Source: an uncultured Kiritimatiellota bacterium
Lineage (GTDB): Bacteria; Verrucomicrobiota; Kiritimatiellia; RFP12; UBA1067
Reading direction: 5' to 3'
Assembly: GCA_934621385.1 (NCBI GenBank)
Contig: CAKTUI010000054.1
Span: 1 to 8,510, forward strand
DNA: 8,510 bases
The notes beneath the pieces are model-generated. The model had not been told where the DNA came from, did not search any database, and saw only the letters and a list, made by a program, of their open reading frames with translations. Position 1 is the stretch's first letter. Every line of letters begins with the position of its first letter. Below are positions 1-5,010 of the stretch, in pieces. The translations under genes and the position numbers were made by a program.

Positions 1-88
1 TCCTTTCTAAGGAGACAGCCCCCTCGGGGGCGATGGTGAAACTCCACGACAGGCATTGCCGTTCTCTCAAGAGTCGACACAAGAGCGG
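1..88 (+). other. Tail of an upstream transcript, hairpin-rich, identity unknown
   Basis: I could not assign this stretch. It contains two short hairpins, TCCTT/AAGGA (1-5 with 9-13) and GCCCC/GGGGC with a CTCG loop (18-31), and runs directly into a strong terminator at 89-123. It is therefore probably the 3' untranslated end of an mRNA or the 3' part of a non-coding RNA that starts outside the window. An open frame beginning at the ATG at 33 runs through the terminator hairpin and resembles no protein I know, so I do not call it a gene. I compared it by eye with the tmRNA, SRP RNA, 6S RNA and cobalamin riboswitch consensus patterns and found no convincing match. Confidence 0.3.
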
Positions 89-123
89 AGAGCGCATACT
101 ACGGTATGCGCTCTTTTCTTTTT
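89..123 (+). terminator. Strong intrinsic terminator of the upstream unit
   Basis: A perfect 11-bp stem (89-99 with 104-114, AGAGCGCATAC/GTATGCGCTCT) is closed by a C(TACG)G tetraloop of the very stable UNCG class. It is followed by the T-rich run TTTCTTTTT. This is a textbook Rho-independent terminator on the + strand and ends whatever lies upstream of the window. Confidence 0.93.
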
Positions 124-417
124 CTCGCGATAGTCACCTGACTCGCTTGATACTGCATTTTGCCACGCCAGACGGCTACGCGGCAATTCTGCGCCCTGCG
201 TATGGACAGTGGGCGTCCACTGGGATCGCGACTGGGTTTGGCGCGGCAGATTCGCGCTTTCTGAGGTCGTGTGACCGTCCCTTTGCGGGTTTGGATAGGA
301 TGCAGAAATCGCGGCAGATTTCGTGAAATCCATGCCATTTGGATTGGTTTCGCGGCATTCTTGGAACGGCATCCTGCCGCAGATAGAAGATTTATTCAAA
401 ATTTTCACGAGACCCCA
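124..417. other. Gene-free interval before the tRNA promoter
   Basis: About 290 bases without a supportable gene. The open frames on either strand are short, have no credible ribosome-binding site and show no recognisable protein family. The visible structure is weak. There are four degenerate copies of a GCGGCA(GA)TT(C) word near 180, 243, 311 and 351, a GAAATC/GATTTC hairpin at 305-322, and an AATCCA/TGGATT inverted repeat near 328-346. This may be a decayed gene or simple spacer DNA. Confidence 0.6.
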
Positions 418-447
418 TTGACGAGCGGCGCATCGTTTTGGTATACT
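418..447 (+). promoter_or_regulatory. Sigma70-type promoter of the tRNA-Thr/tRNA-His/zinc-ribbon/rnpB unit
   Basis: A -35 box TTGACG (418-423) and a -10 box TATACT (442-447) are separated by 18 bp. Both are close to consensus. The predicted start is near 454-456, about ten bases before the first nucleotide of tRNA-Thr, as expected for a stable-RNA promoter. No other promoter is obvious before the downstream coding gene. Confidence 0.82.
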
Positions 448-465
448 ATCCAACCAATCACACAG

Positions 466-541
466 GCCAGGTTAGCACAGTTGGTAGTGCGGCTCATTCG
501 TAATGAGCAGGTCGGGGGTTCGAATCCCTTACCTGGCTCCA
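466..541 (+). tRNA. thrT: tRNA-Thr (anticodon CGT)
   Basis: A complete cloverleaf: acceptor GCCAGGT (466-472) pairs with ACCTGGC (531-537). The D arm is GCAC/GTGC (475-490), the anticodon stem GCTCA/TGAGC encloses the loop TTCGTAA with anticodon CGT at 499-501, and the T arm has the loop TTCGAAT (519-525). The discriminator is T538 and CCA is encoded at 539-541. The CGT anticodon reads the Thr codon ACG, which is frequent in the GC-rich genes of this window. The gene is first in a tRNA pair with tRNA-His, separated by only 11 nt. The symbol is a conventional name for a threonine tRNA; the paralogue number cannot be told from sequence. Confidence 0.95.
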
Positions 542-552
542 GCTACTCAGAT

Positions 553-630
553 GGCGGGAGTAGATCAATTGGTTAGATCATCAGATTGTGATTCTGAGGG
601 TTGCGGGTTCGAGTCCCGTCTCCTGCCCCA
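553..630 (+). tRNA. hisR: tRNA-His (anticodon GTG)
   Basis: A complete cloverleaf with the histidine hallmarks. An extra G at position -1 (553) faces discriminator C73 (627), the identity element for histidyl-tRNA synthetase. The acceptor GCGGGAG (554-560) pairs with CTCCTGC (620-626) with one G-U pair. The anticodon stem TCAGA/TCTGA encloses anticodon GTG (588-590), the T loop is TTCGAGT, and CCA is encoded at 628-630. The gene ends only 25 nt before the start codon of the zinc-ribbon gene, with no terminator between them, so 3' processing of this tRNA would also create the 5' end of that mRNA. Confidence 0.96.
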
Positions 631-655
631 AGTGAAGTAAGTAAGGAAGCAGACC

Positions 656-1357
656 GTGACTGTCGTTCAATCTCTTATCGATTTGCAGGAAGTTGACGGG
701 CGTATTCGTGAACTTGAGCACGAATTGAAGGATCTCCCCCGCCGTAAGGCTCAGGAAATGGCGCGCCTGGAAGGTGTCAGCATGAATCTCACGGCTGCCA
801 AGGCGAATCAGGAGTCCGCCAACAACCGAGTGAAGGGCTATGAGGAGGATGCGAAGGCCCTCCGTGAGAAGATTCAGCAGTTGAAGACTGCGCAGGCGGG
901 GCTTAAGACGAACAAGGAGTACCAGCAGTACTCGGTGCAGATTGACCTCGTGACGCATGACCTTGAGACGACCGAGAACAGTCAGGTTGCTGCGATGGAC
1001 GATTTGCCGTCGGCAGAGGATCGCATCAAGAAGGCGCAGGAGAAGTATGATGCCGAGAAGAGCGGCGTGGATGTGCTCTGTGCCGAGATTGACGAGCGGA
1101 TCGCGGCGGTTGAGGCGGAGCTGAAGGAGGCGCAGGCTGAGCGTGCCGAGAAGGCGAAGCTTGTTACGAACCCGAAGTTCATGCTCTACTACGAGCGTCT
1201 GCGCACGAAGCGGTGGCCGGTTGTCGTGCCCCTCACGCACGAGGGTGTGTGCGACGGGTGCCATCTCGTCCAGCCGCCGAGCGTCTCGCAGCTCGTCGAC
1301 CACAATGCGGATCTCGTTGCCTGCACGATGTGCGGCCGAATCCTTTACCGCGACTGA
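656..1357 (+). CDS. Coiled-coil protein with C4 zinc ribbon (PF02591/CT398-CdsZ family)
   Basis: A 233-residue protein. Residues about 5-175 are Glu/Lys/Ala-rich, with heptad-like hydrophobic spacing typical of a long antiparallel coiled coil. The C-terminus carries a four-cysteine zinc ribbon: CDGC at 199-202 and CTMC at 223-226. This layout matches the zf-RING_7 (formerly DUF164) family. The chlamydial member CT398/CdsZ has been linked to sigma54 and type III secretion proteins, but the general function of the family is not settled, and a nucleic-acid-binding or scaffold role is only an inference. The GTG start is chosen because AAGGAAG (643-649) lies six bases upstream and the protein begins at the family's usual point. 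It sits between tRNA-His and rnpB. A similar zinc-ribbon neighbour of rnpB is known in other bacteria. No signal peptide or membrane segment is visible, so it should be cytoplasmic. Confidence 0.88.
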   Translation: MTVVQSLIDLQEVDGRIRELEHELKDLPRRKAQEMARLEGVSMNLTAAKANQESANNRVKGYEEDAKALREKIQQLKTAQAGLKTNKEYQQYSVQIDLVTHDLETTENSQVAAMDDLPSAEDRIKKAQEKYDAEKSGVDVLCAEIDERIAAVEAELKEAQAERAEKAKLVTNPKFMLYYERLRTKRWPVVVPLTHEGVCDGCHLVQPPSVSQLVDHNADLVACTMCGRILYRD

Positions 1358-1372
1358 TTGATTTCCCCTGAG

Positions 1373-1715
1373 GTGACGTGCGGAGGAACTGGTCGCTGCC
1401 GCAAGGCAGAGGAAAGTCCGGACTCCACAGGGCGGAGGATCCGTCTGCAATGGACGGAGGGTGCGGAGAAATTCCGCACGACGGAAAGCGCCACAGAAAA
1501 CAGGTAGCCCTTGCGGGTGATAGTGAAAAGGCGGGGTAAGAGCCCACCGGCGCACCCGAAGCGATGCGCGTCAAGGCAAGCCCTCCTCGGAGCAAGATCA
1601 AATAGGGAATCGACGGGCGGCCCGTCCGGCTGGCTTCGGCCATGAGATTCCGGGTTGATTGCTCAGATGAATGACCGGTTGACACACAGAATCCGGCTTA
1701 TCCGCCGCACGTCAC
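1373..1715 (+). ncRNA. rnpB: RNase P RNA, type A
   Basis: The catalytic RNA of RNase P, which removes 5' leaders from tRNA precursors. P1 is formed by 1373-1383 and 1705-1715 (11 bp) and P2 by 1387-1394 and 1673-1680. P3 is a short CTGCC-GCAA-GGCAG hairpin (1397-1410). The conserved core is clear: AGAGGAAAGTCCGGAC from 1408, GGTAAGAGC near 1534, GAGCAAGATCAAATAGGG near 1590, and ACAGAATCCGGCTTAT at 1686-1701, which pairs with the first block to make P4. P9-like (GAAA loop), P15/16-like (GGAATC/GATTCC) and TTCG-capped stems are also visible. The segment CCGGGTT after the last of these probably supplies the GGU that binds tRNA CCA, consistent with both tRNAs here encoding CCA. The P18 helix found in E. 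coli appears missing or minimal between about 1652 and 1673, and P12 is very short. Exact mature ends are inferred from P1. Confidence 0.96.
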
Positions 1716-1729
1716 TTCAGGGGGCTTTT
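1705..1729 (+). terminator. Terminator formed by the 3' arm of extended P1 plus T-tract
   Basis: The 3' arm of RNase P helix P1 continues beyond its normal end: 1716-1723 pairs with 1365-1372 (CCCCTGAG with TTCAGGGG, one G-U). This makes a continuous 19-bp helix, 1365-1383 with 1705-1723. It is followed by GC and TTTT (1726-1729). No separate hairpin is seen between rnpB and the next promoter, so this long-range helix is the best candidate for termination of the rnpB transcript. It differs from a usual intrinsic terminator because its two arms are over 300 nt apart. Confidence 0.55.
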
Positions 1730-1749
1730 CTGCAATCAAATTCACCCCC

Positions 1750-1779
1750 TTGCGCATTTCGGCACAAATTTGGTAAAAT
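1750..1779 (+). promoter_or_regulatory. Promoter of rpsA-rpmB-gap
   Basis: A -35 candidate TTGCGC (1750-1755) and a -10 TAAAAT (1774-1779) are separated by 18 bp, in an AT-rich patch between rnpB and rpsA. Predicted transcription start is near 1786, giving a leader of about 70 nt. The -10 is good and the -35 is moderate. Confidence 0.65.
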
Positions 1780-1785
1780 ATAGGC

Positions 1786-1856
1786 TTCCACGCCCAAAGA
1801 CGGGGTGGACGCGGCAGAAAACCGCGATCGTAAACAAACTGAAAAGTTAGTGCAGA
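1786..1856 (+). promoter_or_regulatory. Structured rpsA leader without a Shine-Dalgarno sequence
   Basis: Two consecutive hairpins are visible. The first is CCAC-(G)-CCC with GGG-GTGG (1788-1795 with 1802-1808, one bulged G, loop AAAGAC). The second is CGCGG/CCGCG (1810-1814 with 1822-1826, seven-base loop). They are followed by an unstructured A-rich stretch leading to the ATG. No GGAG-like Shine-Dalgarno sequence precedes the start; the preceding bases are GAAAAGTTAGTGCAGA. In E. coli, rpsA is likewise translated without a good Shine-Dalgarno sequence from a hairpin-containing leader and is repressed by its own product S1. A similar autogenous control here is inferred, not shown. Confidence 0.5.
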
Positions 1857-3608
1857 ATGGCAATTCGTAAACCTACGCCTCCTACCGAGCGTTCGGCCGC
1901 CATGGCCGAGATGCTGACCGCAGCGGGGCAGGAAGCAAAGTTCAAGAACGGGAGCCTCATTGAGGGCACCGTCAGCGCCGTCAAGGACGACGAAGTTTTC
2001 ATTGACATTGGTTACAAGTCCGAGGGCGTGGTTTCCCTTGAGGAGTTCGGCGAGAACGCCGAGGTGAAGCCGGGTGACAAGGTCACCGTGATGCTTGTTC
2101 AGCTTGAGAACGACAAGACGGGCATGGTTGAGCTTTCCAAGCGCCGTGCCGACGAGAAGATTCGCTGGGAGAAGATCCTCGCTCGCTATGTCGAGGGTTC
2201 GGTCGTTACCGGTACAATCAAGTCCGCCGTCCGCGGTGGTCTGCTCGTCCAGATCGACGATGTCGAGGCGTTCCTGCCTGGTTCCCAGGTCGAGGTCACG
2301 CCGGTCAAGGAACTTGAGCCTTATGTCGGTCAGACGTTCGACTTCAAGGTCATTAAGATTTCGAACGAGCGCCGTAACCTCATCGTCTCGCGCCGCGAAC
2401 TCATCGAGGGTGCGCTTGCCGAGAAGAAGGCCGAGCTGCTCGCTTCGCTCCAGAAGGGCGAGATTCGCAAGGGCCGCGTGAAGAACATCACCGATTTCGG
2501 CGCGTTCGTCGACTTGGATGGCCTCGATGGTCTTCTCCACATCACCGACATGAGCTGGGGTCGCATCAAGCACCCGAGCGAGTTGCTCAAGGTCGGTCAG
2601 GAGCTGGATGTCATGGTCCTTGATGTGGACCGCGAGCGCGAGCGCGTGTCGCTTGGTCTGAAGCAGACGATGCCCAATCCGTGGGATGCGATCCAGGATC
2701 AGTTCCCGGTCGGTTCGCGCGTCGAAGGCAAGGTCGTCAACCTCGCCCCGTACGGTGCGTTCGTCGAGATTGCCCCCGGCATCGAGGGTCTCGTCCACAT
2801 CTCCGAGTTCAGCTGGACGAAGCGCGTTGCTCGTGCGAGCGATATGCTCTCTGTTGGTGACACCGTTCAGGTCGTCGTCCTCTCGGTCGACGTTGAGAAC
2901 CAGAAGATTGCGCTCGGCATCCGCCAGACCCAGGCCAACCCGTGGGACACGGTTCAGGAGCGCTTCCCGGTCGGCTCGAAGGTCAAGGGCAAGGTTCGCA
3001 ACTTCACGGCGTACGGTGCGTTCGTCGAGCTCGAAGAGGGCATCGATGGCATGATTCACGTCTCGGACATGAGCTGGACGCGCAAGATCAACCATCCGTC
3101 GGAGTGCCTGCAGAAGGGCGAGGAGGTCGAGGCGGTCGTTCTCGATGTCAACGCGAAGGAGCAGCGCATCTCGCTGGGTCTCAAGCAGGCTCAGACCGAT
3201 CCTTGGGCGGAGATTGCGACGAAGTATCCCGTTGGCATGGTCGTCAAGGGCAAGGTTTCCAAGATTGCCTCGTTCGGTGCGTTTATCGAGCTTGAGGACG
3301 GTGTGGACGGCCTTGTGCACATCTCGCAGATCAGCGACCAGCGCGTTGAGAAGGTCAAGGATGCGCTTGAGGTCGGTCAGGAAGTCGAAGCCCGTGTGGT
3401 CAAGGTTGACCGTGGCGAGCGTCGCATCGGCCTGTCGATCCGTGCGATGTCGATGACCGAGGACGAAGTCAAGGCCCTTGAGGCCGAGGCTGCGGGCGAG
3501 CCTGTTGCGCCTGTTTCGGCGAAGAGCGCCGGCAGCGAGAACCTCGGTGGACTTTCCGCCGCGTTCGACAATGCCTTCGCGAACGTCGAGTGGCAGCCCG
3601 GCAATTGA
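1857..3608 (+). CDS. rpsA: 30S ribosomal protein S1
   Basis: A 583-residue protein with six S1 (OB-fold) domains starting near residues 30, 114, 201, 286, 373 and 460, as in the long proteobacterial-type S1. The first two are the divergent, ribosome-anchoring type. Domains 3-6 show the typical mRNA-binding pattern, for example GRVKNITDFGAFVDLDG and HITDMSW, and are joined by repeated linkers with an NPW/DPW motif. The C-terminal tail from about 532 is Ala/Glu-rich and probably disordered. S1 sits on the 30S subunit, unwinds mRNA and delivers it to the decoding channel. The ATG at 1857 is the first in frame and gives a usual-length N-terminus, although it lacks a clear ribosome-binding site. 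It heads an apparent unit with rpmB (26 nt downstream) and gap. The usual E. coli neighbour cmk is absent here. Lys is almost always AAG after the first codons, as expected for a very highly expressed gene. Confidence 0.98.
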   Translation: MAIRKPTPPTERSAAMAEMLTAAGQEAKFKNGSLIEGTVSAVKDDEVFIDIGYKSEGVVSLEEFGENAEVKPGDKVTVMLVQLENDKTGMVELSKRRADEKIRWEKILARYVEGSVVTGTIKSAVRGGLLVQIDDVEAFLPGSQVEVTPVKELEPYVGQTFDFKVIKISNERRNLIVSRRELIEGALAEKKAELLASLQKGEIRKGRVKNITDFGAFVDLDGLDGLLHITDMSWGRIKHPSELLKVGQELDVMVLDVDRERERVSLGLKQTMPNPWDAIQDQFPVGSRVEGKVVNLAPYGAFVEIAPGIEGLVHISEFSWTKRVARASDMLSVGDTVQVVVLSVDVENQKIALGIRQTQANPWDTVQERFPVGSKVKGKVRNFTAYGAFVELEEGIDGMIHVSDMSWTRKINHPSECLQKGEEVEAVVLDVNAKEQRISLGLKQAQTDPWAEIATKYPVGMVVKGKVSKIASFGAFIELEDGVDGLVHISQISDQRVEKVKDALEVGQEVEARVVKVDRGERRIGLSIRAMSMTEDEVKALEAEAAGEPVAPVSAKSAGSENLGGLSAAFDNAFANVEWQPGN

Positions 3609-3634
3609 GAACAATCAAGCGAAAGGAACTGAAA

Positions 3635-3865
3635 ATGTCCAGAGTTTGTGATATTTGCGGTAAGGGTCCTTCGGTCGGCAATGTTGTCGTCCGCAAGGGT
3701 TCGCCTAAGTACAAGGGCGGCATCGGTCTCCACACGACGGGGATTACGAAGCGCCGCTTCCTTCCGAACCTGCAGTCCATCCGTGCGACGGATGGCAAGG
3801 GCAACGTGAAGCGCATGTGCGTCTGCACGCGTTGCATCAAGAACGGCAAGGTCACGAAGGCCTAA
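3635..3865 (+). CDS. rpmB: 50S ribosomal protein L28, zinc (C+) form
   Basis: A 76-residue protein starting MSRVCDICGKGP, the standard L28 N-terminus, and containing the GLHTTGITKRRFLPNLQ core conserved in the family. Cysteine pairs C5/C8 and C64/C67 form the zinc knuckle of the C+ type; a further Cys is at 62. L28 binds 23S rRNA near the E site of the large subunit. The ATG at 3635 is preferred over an in-frame ATG at 3590 inside the end of rpsA, because AAGGAA (3623-3628) lies six bases before 3635 and the protein then begins exactly at the family start. It lies 26 nt after rpsA and 45 nt before gap with no terminator on either side, so it is probably co-transcribed with both. Confidence 0.97.
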   Translation: MSRVCDICGKGPSVGNVVVRKGSPKYKGGIGLHTTGITKRRFLPNLQSIRATDGKGNVKRMCVCTRCIKNGKVTKA

Positions 3866-3910
3866 GGCAATTCAACAGTAATTAACAACTAAACTAAGGA
3901 GTAAACCAAA

Positions 3911-4927
3911 ATGGCAATCAAAGTTGGTATCAATGGATTCGGCCGTATCGGGCGGATGGTCTTCCGCGCGGCGGTTGAGAACTTCGCGAACGACATCGAA
4001 GTGGTCGGCATCAACGACCTCCTCGATCCGGATTATCTCGCCTACATGCTCAAGTTCGACTCCGTGCACGGGACGTTCAACCACGACATCAAGGTCGAGG
4101 GTTCGACCATGATCGTTGATGGCAAGAAGATCCGCCTCACGGCTGAGAAGGATCCGACCCAGCTCAAGTGGAACGAAGTCGGTGCCGAGATCGTCGTTGA
4201 GTCGACCGGTCTCTTCCTCACGGACGAGAAGGCTCGTCAGCACATCACGGCTGGTGCCAAGAAGGTCATCATGAGCGCGCCTTCGAAGGATGCGACCCCG
4301 ATGTTCGTCTATGGCGTGAACCACACGACCTACGCTGGTCAGGACATCATCTCGAACGCGTCCTGCACGACGAACTGCCTCGCCCCGATCTCGAAGGTCC
4401 TCAATGACACCTTCGGCATCAAGCGCGGTCTCATGACCACGATTCACGCGGCGACGGCGACCCAGAAGACCGTCGATGGCCCGTCCAAGAAGGACTGGCG
4501 CGGTGGCCGTGGCATCCTTGAGAACATGATTCCGTCCTCGACGGGTGCGGCGAAGGCCGTCGGCAAGGTTCTCCCGGCCCTCAACGGCAAGCTCACGGGT
4601 ATGTCCGTGCGCGTCCCGACCTCCGACGTCTCGTTCGTCGACCTGACGGCCGAGCTTGAGAAGCCGGCGACCTACGAGGAAATCTGCGCGGCGATGAAGG
4701 CTGCCAGCGAGAAGTGCGTGTGCGAGGGTGGTCTCGCGGGCGTCCTCGGCTACACCGACGAGGCCGTCGTTTCGACCGACTTCCGCAACTGCCCGAAGAC
4801 CTCGATCTTCGACGTCAAGGCTGGCATCCAGCTTGACCCGACCTTCGTCAAGGTCTGCGCGTGGTACGACAACGAGTGGGGCTACTCGAACAAGGTTCTT
4901 GAGATGGCCCGCGTCATTGCGAAGTAA
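3911..4927 (+). CDS. gap: Glyceraldehyde-3-phosphate dehydrogenase, type I, NAD-dependent
   Basis: A 338-residue cytoplasmic enzyme of glycolysis that oxidises and phosphorylates glyceraldehyde 3-phosphate to 1,3-bisphosphoglycerate. The Rossmann motif INGFGRIGR is at residues 7-15. Asp36 at the end of the second strand (VVGIND) favours NAD over NADP. The catalytic Cys152 is in SNASCTTNCLAP, and the base His179 is in TTIHAATATQ. The C-terminal WYDNEWGYSNKV signature is complete. Length is normal, with no truncation or insertion. AAGGAG (3896-3901) lies nine bases upstream of the ATG. It follows rpmB by 45 nt without a visible terminator or clear promoter and is closed by the terminator at 4955, so it looks like the last gene of the rpsA unit. 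Other glycolytic genes such as pgk, a frequent neighbour of gap, do not follow. Strong AAG/GTC/CTC codon bias indicates high expression. Confidence 0.98.
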   Translation: MAIKVGINGFGRIGRMVFRAAVENFANDIEVVGINDLLDPDYLAYMLKFDSVHGTFNHDIKVEGSTMIVDGKKIRLTAEKDPTQLKWNEVGAEIVVESTGLFLTDEKARQHITAGAKKVIMSAPSKDATPMFVYGVNHTTYAGQDIISNASCTTNCLAPISKVLNDTFGIKRGLMTTIHAATATQKTVDGPSKKDWRGGRGILENMIPSSTGAAKAVGKVLPALNGKLTGMSVRVPTSDVSFVDLTAELEKPATYEEICAAMKAASEKCVCEGGLAGVLGYTDEAVVSTDFRNCPKTSIFDVKAGIQLDPTFVKVCAWYDNEWGYSNKVLEMARVIAK

Positions 4928-4932
4928 ACGCA

Positions 4933-4990
4933 TCTGCGCTTGACGCAGAAATTGGGACTCCGTCGGCTCTGTCGGCGGAGTCCTTCATTT
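4933..4990 (+). terminator. Terminator downstream of gap
   Basis: A small hairpin TCTGCG/CGCAGA (4933-4938 with 4944-4949) precedes the main one. The main stem has 13 pairs, 4955-4967 with 4971-4983, beginning GGACTCCG/CGGAGTCC and including two G-U pairs, with a TCT loop. It is followed by TTCATTTTAT. It ends the rpsA-rpmB-gap unit. Its T-rich tail lies immediately next to the adk promoter. Confidence 0.85.
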
Positions 4991-4992
4991 TA

Positions 4993-5001
4993 TGCTATAA
5001 T
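4993..5001 (+). promoter_or_regulatory. Extended -10 promoter of adk
   Basis: A perfect TATAAT (4996-5001) is preceded by TGC (4993-4995), the extended -10 motif. No good -35 is visible at the proper distance, where the terminator stem lies, which is typical of extended -10 promoters. Only nine bases separate the -10 box from the adk ATG at 5011, so transcription should start at or within about three bases of the start codon. Confidence 0.75.
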
Positions 5002-5010
5002 ACGCACATC

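Noticed and set aside
28..88. The start of a tmRNA (GGGGGCGAT resembles the usual tmRNA 5' end)
   Set aside because: The expected 3' partner (TCGCCCCC-like acceptor strand with a T arm and CCA) is absent downstream, and a terminator intervenes at 89.
33..326. A 97-codon open frame on the plus strand at the left edge
   Set aside because: It reads through the 11-bp terminator stem, has no properly spaced ribosome-binding site and matches nothing I recognise.
581..1555. A 324-codon open frame on the minus strand over tRNA-His, the zinc-ribbon gene and rnpB
   Set aside because: It is antisense to a clear tRNA, a recognised protein and a catalytic RNA, has Leu/Arg-rich composition typical of reverse frames of Lys/Glu-rich genes, and resembles no family.
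1605..1655. Apparent loss of the GGU motif that binds tRNA CCA in the RNase P RNA
   Set aside because: Aligning by eye with E. coli, the motif falls in CCGGGTT after the P15/16-like stem, where GGT is present. This fits the encoded CCA in both tRNAs.
1861..3460. Direct DNA repeats inside rpsA
   Set aside because: The similarity between segments is explained by the repeated S1 domains and biased codon use, not by a separate repeat element.
1698..3614. A 638-codon minus-strand open frame opposite rpsA
   Set aside because: It is the complement of a GC-rich, strongly codon-biased S1 gene; the low-complexity Asp/Arg/Leu-rich translation mirrors the repeated S1 domains.
3872..4933. A 353-codon minus-strand open frame opposite gap
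   Set aside because: It is a mirror frame created by strong third-position GC bias; the plus-strand GAPDH is unambiguous.
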